From: JAPOXR01 sp965199765
GTDB lineage: Bacteria; Pseudomonadota; Alphaproteobacteria; Rhodobacterales; Rhodobacteraceae
Reading direction: 5' to 3'
NCBI GenBank assembly: GCA_965199765.1
Contig: CBDATC010000002.1
Location: 1,426,001-1,490,000, forward strand
Length of the DNA stretch: 64,000 bases
Below the pieces are notes generated by a model. The model was not told the origin of the DNA. It saw only the letters and a program-made list of their open reading frames with translations, and did not search any database. Every line of letters starts with the position of its first letter. Within the stretch, counting starts at the first letter, position 1. This document shows, one piece after another, positions 16,695 to 25,010 of this stretch. A program made the position numbers and the translations under genes.

Positions 16695-17026
16695 GCGACA
16701 GGCGTACACCCTGAATAGACCGCAAGCAATTTGTCGTCTTTCTCAATCTTGACCATATCAGAGAGATTCCTGAATTTCTGGTCATCCCGGAAACGGTCCA
16801 AATAGTAATTGTCGAGTTCCTTAATGTCGATTACAGCGGCTGCGCCTGCCCGGCGCAAAATTTCTTCCATCGTCAATAGGCTCTTTTCGCTCCGCTGCTT
16901 CGCTCCGTTGACTTCGTAATCAACGAACGCGCTGTGATCTGATTTTAAGTCGCTGCGCCCAGGCGATTTGTTTGCATCCATCGGGCGCGGTGGGCAAACC
17001 CCCTCTTGGTCATGTTCGTCACTCAT
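16691..17026 (-). CDS. Multiubiquitin-type beta-grasp protein
   Basis: The 111-residue protein has a disordered N-terminus of about 30 residues and one beta-grasp domain with the multiubiquitin pattern: VDYEVNGAKQ, LLTMEEILRRAG, MVKIEKDDKLLAVYSG and a terminal CTPVA. It lacks a C-terminal Gly-Gly. Proteins of this kind are encoded with E2-like, E1 (ThiF) and JAB proteins in bacterial ubiquitin-like operons. GGAGG precedes the ATG by 6 bases. It is the first gene of an operon whose last part was destroyed by IS insertion and deletion. Confidence 0.65.
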   Translation of the reverse strand: MSDEHDQEGVCPPRPMDANKSPGRSDLKSDHSAFVDYEVNGAKQRSEKSLLTMEEILRRAGAAAVIDIKELDNYYLDRFRDDQKFRNLSDMVKIEKDDKLLAVYSGCTPVA

Positions 17027-17164
17027 TCGAACCTCCGGTGATCGGCCCTGAAGGTCATTGACTTACCTGATATCAACCATCTAGCACCCTGCGGAAATTC
17101 TGTCAAAATCCATGCAGGAATGAGCTGAATCACCCAACCGCAGTGAGTAAATCAAAACCAAGTA

Positions 17165-17896
17165 TCAAGCCCGCACCGCAGTATGCATCCAATTGATGTA
17201 AATTCGCTCCGCCACCGCATTGAAGCCTTCCATCGCGTTCGCGCAGGCATCTGTCAATTTTCTGACTCCATCCGCTCCGAGACTCGCCATCAACGCTGCC
17301 TCATACTCAGGAATTGCTGCCCAATTGCCGACGGTTTCCGACTCGACCTCAACATGAAACTGCGCCGAGAAAGCCCGCGGTCCCCAGCTCATCGCTTGAA
17401 TCCGACACGCTTTCGAGGTCGCGAGGCTGACCGCGCCAAGCGGTAACTTGGTGACTTCAGCGCCGTGCCACTGCAGACAGGTGATTTTTTCATTCAAGCC
17501 ATCGAGGAACAGACTTTCGTCCCCTTCCTCTGTCAGTGTCACTTCCATAACCCCGACTTCAGGCTGTCCGGCTTTGCCGCACCGTCCACCAAGCGCCTCC
17601 GCCAACAGCTGATGGCCAAGGCAAAGCCCTAAAAAAGGCATTCCTTTGGTCTCGACCGCCTCACGAATCAACGCTTTTTCAGGACGAAGCCAGGGATGGG
17701 TGTCTTCCTCCCAGACATCCATTGGTCCGCCCATGACCCACAAGGCGTCAAAACCGGCGAGCAACGGAAGTTCTTCGCCTTCGTCAAGTTCCACTGCTGT
17801 CCAGCTATGCCCGTCCTCGGCAAGAAACTCTCGGAATTTTCCCGGGTGCTCAACCCTCGCGTGCTGCAAAACAAGAATATGCATCCGCAAACTCAC
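17165..17896 (-). CDS. Class I glutamine amidotransferase-like protein
   Basis: The 243-residue protein (or 239 from ATG 17884) has the GATase1 triad: Cys92 in GLCLGHQLLAEALGG, His181 and Glu183 in SAQFHVEVES. WVMGGPMDVWEE forms the usual oxyanion region. Stand-alone members, often misnamed GMP synthase, hydrolyse gamma-glutamyl bonds or glutamine. It is monocistronic and divergent from the membrane operon that follows, separated by about 110 bp. Substrate unknown. 17027-17164 holds no gene. Confidence 0.85.
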   Translation of the reverse strand: MSLRMHILVLQHARVEHPGKFREFLAEDGHSWTAVELDEGEELPLLAGFDALWVMGGPMDVWEEDTHPWLRPEKALIREAVETKGMPFLGLCLGHQLLAEALGGRCGKAGQPEVGVMEVTLTEEGDESLFLDGLNEKITCLQWHGAEVTKLPLGAVSLATSKACRIQAMSWGPRAFSAQFHVEVESETVGNWAAIPEYEAALMASLGADGVRKLTDACANAMEGFNAVAERIYINWMHTAVRA

Positions 17897-18008
17897 TGGT
17901 TTCTAACAGGTCCACTGGAAGTCTTGACTCGCCAGCGATTGCGCAAGTTGATACACCGCGCTTCGGTTTTTTGCTAGAGTGCGCCTGAAAGCAACTTCAA
18001 GGACTCGG

Positions 18009-19433
18009 ATGCTCGGTCAAATTAAGAATATCTTCCACCGGGAGAGCTTTGAACCCTCGATTAATGTCTTTCCGAACCTAGATTCAAATCGACTCATCAA
18101 ACAGCTCAAGATTGCTGAACGGGGAAAGCAGCAGGGCAAAAAGGAAATGCCGAGCAGTGATGCCACATCACTGGACAATGTCGAACTTGAAATCGTCAGC
18201 GAGGTGCAGTTCCATCGGCAACAATGTCTGCAGCAATACCAGGAACACTGCACCGCATACACAGAACGGCTTGCCAATGCATCAAGGGCTCGCACGAAAG
18301 TCGAAGCGGTGGCAACTAAATCTCCGGGCGAATTTAGGCGGGACCAGAAGGAATTCGAGACCACACTGCAGAACGACCGGGACCGGCTCATGCAATGCGC
18401 TTCTTGGCGGGCCGAGTTCATGCGGACACATGGCCTGCGCCGTCCCTGTCACAGTCACGATTCAAGCAATATGCGCTGGATTGCGATTGCTGTGTTGCTC
18501 GTGCTGCTTGAAGGCATGCTGAACAGCTATCTGTTCGCGCAGAAAAATGACTTCGGCCTCATCGGAGGCGCTCTCGCTGCGGTTCTTGTTTCAATCGTCA
18601 ATGTCGGATTGGCAAGCCTGTTCGGATACTACAGCCGCTTTGTGAATCACCGAAGGTTCATGTCCAAGCTCTTCGGATGCGCATTGGTTGCAATGTGCGT
18701 GGCAATCCTCGGTCCTTTCAATTTTGGTGTTGCCCACTTCCGCGATGGGCTGGTTCAAGATCAATCTTGGGAGCAAGCGGCATTGAATGCCGTGGAAATT
18801 CTTCGGGGATCCTCATTTCTGAATGTCGATTCAATCGAGTCTTGGCTGCTGATCATCATCGGATCGCTGATTTCAGTGGGCGCCTTTCTGAAAGCATACT
18901 ATTCGGATGATCCCTATCCGGGTTTCGGCAGAGTGCAGCGAGAGCTGGAGGAAGCACGCGCTCGATACGAAAATAACCATAGGGGAATCTTGGAAGATCT
19001 TGAGTCCCGTCGCAACGAGATCGTGGAAGATCTGCAAGCAGCAGATGACGAGGTTCAAACTAACTTAAATGAGGCGATTGACTCGCTGTTTGGAACCGTA
19101 TCTCTCAACAAAAGACTTAACGATTTTCTGTCCCATTGCAATGAATCCGCTCAGCATCTGCTTCAGATCTATCGGGACAAAAACGAAGAAACACGTAACA
19201 CTCCTGTCCCTGCTTATTTTCGCGAGCCGCACACCTTCGCCGCGGCCATGCCGGAAGAAACAGGCGAGGAGAATCGTTTCGTTGCCATGAACGAGAGCAA
19301 GCGAATTACCGATCTAATCACTAATGCCGTCGCAGAGATCAATCAGGAATACAAAGATGCGGTTTCAAATTTCGATTCTGCAAAAGAGATCGAAGACCGC
19401 AGCGAACAACCAGCGCCAAAATCTGAAGAATGA
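18009..19433 (+). CDS. Four-TM, coiled-coil protein, gene 1 of a putative motor-like operon
   Basis: AAGGA (about 17999-18003) fixes the start at ATG 18009, giving 474 residues; a GTG frame opens 30 bp earlier. The protein has a charged helical region (about residues 60-145) predicted to coil, four hydrophobic segments (about 155-175, 181-210, 220-245, 275-298), and a second Glu/Arg-rich coiled coil (about 305-380) with an acidic tail. I recognise no family. Its stop overlaps the next start (ATGA), so it is coupled to the VWA-like gene. Its architecture suggests a cytoplasmic scaffold at the membrane for the ExbB-like and OmpA-like proteins further down. The leader 17897-18008 probably holds the promoter. 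Confidence 0.75.
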   Translation: MLGQIKNIFHRESFEPSINVFPNLDSNRLIKQLKIAERGKQQGKKEMPSSDATSLDNVELEIVSEVQFHRQQCLQQYQEHCTAYTERLANASRARTKVEAVATKSPGEFRRDQKEFETTLQNDRDRLMQCASWRAEFMRTHGLRRPCHSHDSSNMRWIAIAVLLVLLEGMLNSYLFAQKNDFGLIGGALAAVLVSIVNVGLASLFGYYSRFVNHRRFMSKLFGCALVAMCVAILGPFNFGVAHFRDGLVQDQSWEQAALNAVEILRGSSFLNVDSIESWLLIIIGSLISVGAFLKAYYSDDPYPGFGRVQRELEEARARYENNHRGILEDLESRRNEIVEDLQAADDEVQTNLNEAIDSLFGTVSLNKRLNDFLSHCNESAQHLLQIYRDKNEETRNTPVPAYFREPHTFAAAMPEETGEENRFVAMNESKRITDLITNAVAEINQEYKDAVSNFDSAKEIEDRSEQPAPKSEE

Positions 19434-20263
19434 GAAAATCTGCACGTCGAAGAAGCGGACGAAGACGGTCAGGCCGCGGCGCAGGAGGACTGCTTTGGGG
19501 GATTCTGATCGCAACGGTTCTCTTGATCGTAGGGTTGGGTTACTATCTGTTTGTTGGCCTGCAGGACGACCTGCGCACTGATAGTGTTTCTCTATGCAAA
19601 GAACCAAGCGGTCCCGGCGCTGTCATGGTCATTGTTCTTGACACATCGGACCCGCTTTCAACGAACCAAACAAGCCGTCTCCGTCTTGAACTCGAACGCT
19701 TAGTTGCGAATGCTCCTTCCAATACAATGATTTCCGTGGGTGTGGTCAGTTACGATGAAATTGAGCGCGGACACCGATTTGGCCTGTGTAAACCGCTGCA
19801 GGGAGAAGAGGCGAACGCGCTCTATCAAAACCCTTCTTTGATTGCCGAACGCTACGAAAACGGGTTCAGAAAGCCGTTTAGAAACGTCATCAACGAGATG
19901 CTGCTGGCGGAGGAGCAAAACAAGTCGCCGATAATTGAAAGCATAACAGCCACAATCGCTCAAACCCTGGGCGTGCGAGACGATCAGCTGCCCAAATCAC
20001 TTATCCTCGTATCAGATCTATATCAAAACAGCGATGAATTCAGCTTCTATCGGGGCGATAGCTGGAATGACTTCAAGAGATCGACAGCTTCGTCCAATCT
20101 GTCGAAAGCTCTTCAGGGTTTTGATGTCATTGTGATCCGGGTGCCGCGAGATCCGCCTGCGCAATCCAGCGCGGAAATTGTGGATGATTTTTGGGTCCGC
20201 TACTTCAGCGCCAGCGGTGTGCAAAGTGTGACACCGGACACCATTACTCTCGGTCGGCTCTAG
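19430..20263 (+). CDS. Membrane-anchored VWA-like protein, gene 2 of the motor-like operon
   Basis: The 277-residue protein has a strongly basic N-terminus (many Arg and Ser in the first 20 residues), one membrane helix (about 21-43, GGLLWGILIATVLLIVGLGY) and a periplasmic domain of about 220 residues. This domain resembles a von Willebrand A fold: strand-Asp segment MVIVLDTSDPLS, helix RLRLELERLV, SVGVVSYDE, a later SLILVSDLYQNS and IVIRVPRDPP. The metal-ion motif is only partial (DTSDP). It overlaps gene 1 by 4 bp and precedes gene 3 by 9 bp. A periplasmic sensor or adhesion-like role is a guess. Confidence 0.72.
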   Translation: MRKSARRRSGRRRSGRGAGGLLWGILIATVLLIVGLGYYLFVGLQDDLRTDSVSLCKEPSGPGAVMVIVLDTSDPLSTNQTSRLRLELERLVANAPSNTMISVGVVSYDEIERGHRFGLCKPLQGEEANALYQNPSLIAERYENGFRKPFRNVINEMLLAEEQNKSPIIESITATIAQTLGVRDDQLPKSLILVSDLYQNSDEFSFYRGDSWNDFKRSTASSNLSKALQGFDVIVIRVPRDPPAQSSAEIVDDFWVRYFSASGVQSVTPDTITLGRL

Positions 20264-20272
20264 GAGCGGTTC

Positions 20273-21382
20273 TTGGCTAAGCTGCGAAACAACACATCGA
20301 ATTTCTCCAATTCCGCTGATCGTTTCCTGCTGGTTTTGGCAGGCATTGGAGGCGTGGTTGTTATTTCAATCTTGAAACTTCGGGTTGTTCAGCAAATGAA
20401 CGATTCCGAATGGCTTATCTTTTCTCCAGCCGCTGCTGCGATTGCAGTGCTCCTGGTTTACGCCATCGCTGTCAGGACCGTTTCGGCGCAGCAGGTCGAA
20501 CCAGAGACTGCCGGTGACAACTGTTACTATTTGGGATTTTTTTTCACGCTGGTGAGCCTAGCGATCACCTTGTATCAAACAACTGGATACACTGAAACTG
20601 AGAACCGTGACCAGCTGCTTGCGGAAATTATCTCCGGTTTTGGAATTGCTCTCAGTTCGACAATAGTCGGCATTGCGCTGCGTGTCTGGTTTTTCCAACA
20701 GCGCACCGACCTTGTTGCTCGGGACCGGGAAACGCAGAAAGAGGTTCAGAAGGCGGTTCGGGAATTTAGAACCAGCCTTTTGCAAAGCACCGCGAGTTTC
20801 AAACGTTTCACAACCCAATCGGTGCAGTCTGCGGCAGAACGAGAGGAAGCGCTGAACAAAACCACCGTCGAACTAATTAATCAGCTAAAATCGACGGCGC
20901 AGCATCTCAATCAATTGAACCAGCTTCTGCAGGATCACCAGCGTGAATTTCAAAACTACACTAAGGACCTTTCAGGTCATATCGAAAGTGCAATGCAGGA
21001 AGGCTTTAACGCCGCGGCGAACCGAACCGCGGAGGCGATATCCACCACACTGACCCGGTCCTTCTCGGAGGTCGAAACCGCTGCCGTAAAACTTTCCGAA
21101 AGAATGAACCAATTGCCTCAAATCGATCAAAGAACATTGAGCGATTTCACAAGAGAGACCGAGAAAACTCATGCGATGATTATCAAACTCAACCGGTCCG
21201 CCAAAAAATTGAAGAGTGCGTACCGCAAGAGTTACGAACAAATCGATGTGCCGCAGGAAATTAGAAGCACAACCCGTAAGTCAGACCCTCAATTGCCGTC
21301 CACAGCCAGTATCCGGGCTCGGCCATTGTTCCTAACAAGAGTTTTTCTGGGAATCTTCACCGAATGGCCTATCCGGAGTTGA
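20273..21382 (+). CDS. MotA/TolQ/ExbB-like membrane protein with coiled-coil tail, gene 3 of the motor-like operon
   Basis: Translation starts at TTG 20273, served by AGGAG at about 20263-20267. The 369 residues include three or four membrane segments (about 19-36, 50-68, 84-101 and 118-140). The last, GFGIALSSTIVGIALRVWF, has the small-residue/Thr pattern typical of the stator helices of MotA, TolQ and ExbB. A coiled coil of about 150 residues follows (about 150-305). Short MotA-like channels with long cytoplasmic coils occur in ZorA of the Zorya defence system and related machines. No ZorC, ZorD or ZorE partner is present here. The pairing with an OmpA-like protein supports an ion-driven stator. 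Confidence 0.75.
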   Translation: MAKLRNNTSNFSNSADRFLLVLAGIGGVVVISILKLRVVQQMNDSEWLIFSPAAAAIAVLLVYAIAVRTVSAQQVEPETAGDNCYYLGFFFTLVSLAITLYQTTGYTETENRDQLLAEIISGFGIALSSTIVGIALRVWFFQQRTDLVARDRETQKEVQKAVREFRTSLLQSTASFKRFTTQSVQSAAEREEALNKTTVELINQLKSTAQHLNQLNQLLQDHQREFQNYTKDLSGHIESAMQEGFNAAANRTAEAISTTLTRSFSEVETAAVKLSERMNQLPQIDQRTLSDFTRETEKTHAMIIKLNRSAKKLKSAYRKSYEQIDVPQEIRSTTRKSDPQLPSTASIRARPLFLTRVFLGIFTEWPIRS

Positions 21383-21458
21383 ATTCGAACCTTTCAAGTT
21401 CAAAGAGACCGCGCAAAGCCTGGCTATCGCTTTTGCCCGTCAATTCCGTTCTTTGGCC

Positions 21459-22499
21459 ATGAAACACAATGAGTTCGGCGAATCGACGCGACAATTTCGT
21501 CGTGGCGCAATTATGGGTCTGACGATCGCAGAGGTATTCATTCTTCTTGTTTTTGCACTGCTTCTGCTTTTGCTGCTGCGTTACGCGCAGGAAGAAAAAG
21601 ATGCGAAGACACTCAACGATCCAATCAATAGAGAAATCGTGATCGCTCTGGAAACCTATGCGCTGGATGACAAAAAACGCCTGAGCGAACTTATCAATCA
21701 AGCAGGGTTTCTCGAAACCTTTGATCGACAGCGAACGCTCGCAAACAAAATGCAAGACATCCCGGAGGAATTCCTAGTGAGCGACGATGCGCGGGAAACC
21801 TTGCTGGAGGTCTCCCAACTTCCACCGGAGCAAAAATTTGAATTGATGAAACTCGTGCGGTCGGATCGTTTGCCAAGACTTCTGCAGGAACAGGAGATTT
21901 TGACAGAGATACTGGATTCCGATCATGATGCTGAAGACATTCGCACCTACCTCGAAGGAGAGGAATTGGTTTCACGGGCAATTTCAGAAAAAATTCAAGA
22001 GCGTGTTGGTCAGGTCGTTGAACAGTATGGAGGCAACTTCGGCAATGACGGCACCATCAGCCTGCCGAGCCAAGGCAACTTTAAGCAGGGCGCCGCAACA
22101 TTAACCGATGAGTTCAAGCATTTTCTTTCTGAAGAAGAGTTCTGTGAACGACTGCTGCAGCAATTAATGGATTGCAAACAGCACATTAGAGCGGTCCGAA
22201 TTGAAGGGCACACATCATCCGAATGGGATACCGTGGAAACACAATTGGATAAGTTTCTTGAAAACTTACAGCTCAGCCAGAACCGTGCCCAAGCAGTAGC
22301 CGAATACTGTCTTCGATCTTTGGATAATGCTGAGCTTCTTGATTGGTCTACTAAACACTTGACCGCTGTTGGCTTTTCATCGCAGCGACCTATTCTCGGC
22401 AGCGATGGGTCAGAAGATCAGGTGCAATCCCGGCGGGTTGCATTCAGTTACATCATTAAGCAGGATCAAAGTTCATTCAAGGAAAACCCGTGCATTTGA
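21459..22499 (+). CDS. MotB/OmpA-like peptidoglycan-binding protein, gene 4 of the motor-like operon
   Basis: From ATG 21459 (an in-frame TTG is 6 bp earlier) the 346-residue protein has a basic N-terminus and one membrane helix, MGLTIAEVFILLVFALLLLL. Where MotB, ExbD and TolR carry a proton-carrying Asp, this helix has Glu (AEVF). A long helical region follows, then an OmpA-type domain at about 225-335 with IRAVRIEGHTS and LSQNRAQAVAEYC, the peptidoglycan-binding signature. This fits the anchor half of a MotAB/ZorAB-like stator with the preceding gene. It is the last gene before IS and ankyrin debris. Confidence 0.78.
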   Translation: MKHNEFGESTRQFRRGAIMGLTIAEVFILLVFALLLLLLLRYAQEEKDAKTLNDPINREIVIALETYALDDKKRLSELINQAGFLETFDRQRTLANKMQDIPEEFLVSDDARETLLEVSQLPPEQKFELMKLVRSDRLPRLLQEQEILTEILDSDHDAEDIRTYLEGEELVSRAISEKIQERVGQVVEQYGGNFGNDGTISLPSQGNFKQGAATLTDEFKHFLSEEEFCERLLQQLMDCKQHIRAVRIEGHTSSEWDTVETQLDKFLENLQLSQNRAQAVAEYCLRSLDNAELLDWSTKHLTAVGFSSQRPILGSDGSEDQVQSRRVAFSYIIKQDQSSFKENPCI

Positions 22500-22582
22500 C
22501 CGCCGGTTCACTCTGCCCCGGAGCCTGGAGATATCCGAATTCCACGCTAAAGCTGTCTGGTAAACCGTTAAGCCAAATAATT

Positions 22583-22735
22583 TTATGACGATGGATGTTC
22601 AATCAGCGATGTCAATTGAGATCTGTTGATAGGGCGGGAAGCCTCGGCAGTAAGTCTCCCACTTGTGTCCGGAGTCTTGGAATCGGCTCCGAATTCCAGC
22701 AGCATGTCCACGGTCTCCGGCCAGTTCTCCGCTGC
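22583..22735 (-). pseudogene. Ankyrin-repeat gene fragment
   Basis: On the minus strand this reads ETVDMLLEFGADSKTPDTSG, one ankyrin-repeat unit (helix, LL.FGAD, turn), followed by a short tail and stop. It is joined in frame to a remnant of the IS256 3' end. Upstream repeats are missing, so only the last repeat of a lost ankyrin protein remains. Confidence 0.55.
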
Positions 22736-22806
22736 GCGAGATGAAACTTCAATATACCGGAGCCGCCGTCGCATGATCGAAAGTGCGAAAGATTCTGGAA
22801 ACTGCC
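22729..22806 (+). mobile_element. IS256-type 3' end remnant
   Basis: Only the last about 50 bp of transposase code (CTGCGCGAGATGAAACTTC onward) and the terminal repeat GAAAGTGCGAAAGATTCTGG are left. It is fused to the ankyrin fragment. 22807-23129 holds no gene that I can identify; a 40-codon open stretch on the minus strand there may be decayed coding sequence. Confidence 0.75.
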
Positions 22807-23132
22807 TTATCCGTCGAGGCTGCTTAATGTTGGCTCCAGAGGATGGATACGAGGACACCGCTTGAGCGCTGTGCCGGACACACTGGCTTCAGCATTTCCT
22901 TAAACCAAACTTCACTAGAGGCAGGCTTCAATGCGGCAATCTGCGCACGCAAGGACAGCGTTTCGGCTGGCGAACTGATTTAGTGAATTCTGAGACTTGT
23001 CAGTGAGATCGAAATTGTAGATGCTGTTTGCTTGAGGCAAGCCCAAGCATGCGCAGCTGAACTGTGTTGACGGAATTCAGTTCGTCGAAGTCGGCTGCGA
23101 TCTTTGGCGCTTTTCGTGACCATGGAGCAATG

Positions 23133-23951
23133 ATGAACATATACTTCCAGAAGACACACCAACGGGCATTTGGGACTTTTCCGCTAAAGGGCGACCAACT
23201 GCTCGATGCCTTGAGCCACGCGGTGAAGGTTGGATACCGAGCCATCGACACGGCTCAGATTTATGCGAATGAGTTTGAAACCGGTGAGGGATTAGCGAAC
23301 TCCGGGATCCCCCGTGAATCCTTTTGCATTACAACCAAGGTTCAAGCCAAGAACTTCAATGACAGCCGTTTCCTTCAGTCGGTTGAAGAAAGTCTGAAAA
23401 ATCTGCGGGTGGACCAAGTGGATGTATTGCTCCTTCACTGGCCGCCCGCCGATGGCAACATCAAACCCCCTCTTAAGCTTCTTCAAAGCGCATTCGATAA
23501 AGGTCTCGCCAAAAATATCGGTGTATCGAACTTCACTTCTCAGATGCTCCGCGATGCACGAAATATAGTGGACACACCGCTGACAACCAATCAGGTCGAA
23601 TTCCACCCGCTGCTCAATCAGGACATATTGCTCAATGCCTCGGCTGAAACCGGCATTCCGCTTTCTTCGTATTGCTCTGTTGCGCGCGGCGCCGTCTTTA
23701 AGCATCAGCTGTTCGCTGATATCGGTAAAGGCTACGGAAAGTCAGCCGGTCAGGTCGTGCTGCGCTGGATCCTTCAAAAAGGCGTCAGCGTCAATACGAT
23801 GTCCACTAATCCAAACCACATCAAAGCCAATTTCGAAATCATGGATTTCACTTTGTCCAACATCGACATGGCCCGCATTGATGAAAAGACCAAGCTCAGC
23901 CATCGCATTGTTAACAAGAATATAGTCCCGGATGCTCCCGACTGGGATTGA
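23133..23951 (+). CDS. Aldo/keto reductase, 2,5-diketo-D-gluconate reductase-like
   Basis: The start is chosen at ATG 23133 because GGAG stands 5 bases upstream; a longer frame begins at 23064. The 272 residues form an AKR (TIM barrel) protein with the catalytic set YRAIDTAQIYANE (Asp and Tyr), TTKVQ (Lys) and DVLLLHWP (His). NADPH-side motifs GVSNFTSQML and QVEFHP are present. This branch reduces small keto-sugars and aldehydes. It starts the scarred carbohydrate island; the next gene converges on it. Confidence 0.85.
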   Translation: MNIYFQKTHQRAFGTFPLKGDQLLDALSHAVKVGYRAIDTAQIYANEFETGEGLANSGIPRESFCITTKVQAKNFNDSRFLQSVEESLKNLRVDQVDVLLLHWPPADGNIKPPLKLLQSAFDKGLAKNIGVSNFTSQMLRDARNIVDTPLTTNQVEFHPLLNQDILLNASAETGIPLSSYCSVARGAVFKHQLFADIGKGYGKSAGQVVLRWILQKGVSVNTMSTNPNHIKANFEIMDFTLSNIDMARIDEKTKLSHRIVNKNIVPDAPDWD

Positions 23952-24148
23952 CCAACTCGCATAAAGCGTCGGATATCAAACCGCATTCGAGTCATTCCGG
24001 CTCCGCTCCGCCTTTTCTGCAAAGGCCAGCATTTTTTGAAGTGACGGCGTCAAATTGATTGCAAGTTGAATATCTGACCACTTCGGGACTTCGGGACATT
24101 CAAAAAGTGAGCGGACAATTCGACTCGCGGAATTTTGTCCATCAGAAC

Positions 24149-24990
24149 TTAGCAAAGAATGCGAAATCGCATAAGGACCGTGTCCAATACTTCATTTGGA
24201 TCGCGTTTCCACCAATTTGAAGCAGAAAATATCTCGACTTCACCCGGCCCCGAATACCTGGCGTTTTCAACAGTTGGTCTCAAATCCTTCAGATCAGAGA
24301 CACCATCTCCCATCATTCCACGATCCAGCAAAACATCTGTGGCATCAGCCAACCAATCGCACAAATGAAATCCGAGGATCTTCGCAGGGTCGAGACGCGC
24401 TAATTCCTGCCCTGAAGTCAAATCCCACCACACGTGATAGACATCAAGTGCAATGCCTAAATTTGGGTGATCCAATGCCAGACAGATATCAACCGCGTCG
24501 CGGGTCGTTACACGACATGACCTATTGCCGGCATAGACCGAATGCAGCGGCTCAAGCACCAGTTTAACACCCTTTTTTCCGCGTGAACCAAGACATTCGC
24601 GAGCAATTCTTGAACGCGCTTCACGCTTTCTTTGATGGAATGGCCTCCTAGGATCACTCCGCCAACGACCACAGTCAGCGACATGGCTTGAAGATCGGCA
24701 GCCATGTCAATTACCAGCCGAAATTCGTCTAATACCGCACTAGCATTCCCATGAACCTGAGGTCCGACCAAGAAAGGAGTGCGGCAAAGTCCCTGTGACT
24801 TCCATCCCTGCTGCTCTGACCAACTATCCGACCTCTTTCGCATCACCCGCGCAATTTTCTGGACCAAAAGGTGATCCCGCCGAAACCCCGCCTGGCACAG
24901 GCGCCTATGGTTTCCCCGATCGTCCAGCCTGCTCCATGTCCGTCCAGCATATGGCCAAGCGCAGCGGAATTCAGGGCCAACGCCGATCAA
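24149..24990 (-). pseudogene. Sugar phosphate isomerase/epimerase (IolE-like), frameshifted
   Basis: Two overlapping minus-strand frames carry consecutive parts of one xylose-isomerase-like TIM barrel: 24508-24990 has the first half (VIDMAADLQAMSLTVVVGG, then SIKESVKRVQELL), and 24149-24559 the second half with LEPLHSVYAG, GIALDVYHVWWD and GFHLCDWL, the metal-binding Glu, Asp and His segments. The join near 24560 needs a frameshift, and the N-terminus appears shifted again near 24950. In other alphaproteobacteria such a gene often follows the DUF993 gene, as here. It is either a pseudogene or affected by sequence errors. Confidence 0.65.
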
Positions 24991-25010
24991 TCGTTCGCAA
25001 AGTCACGCAT

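Noticed and set aside
18009..22499. Calling the operon Zorya
   Set aside because: Only the stator pair is similar in kind; ZorC, ZorD and ZorE are absent and two extra proteins are present.
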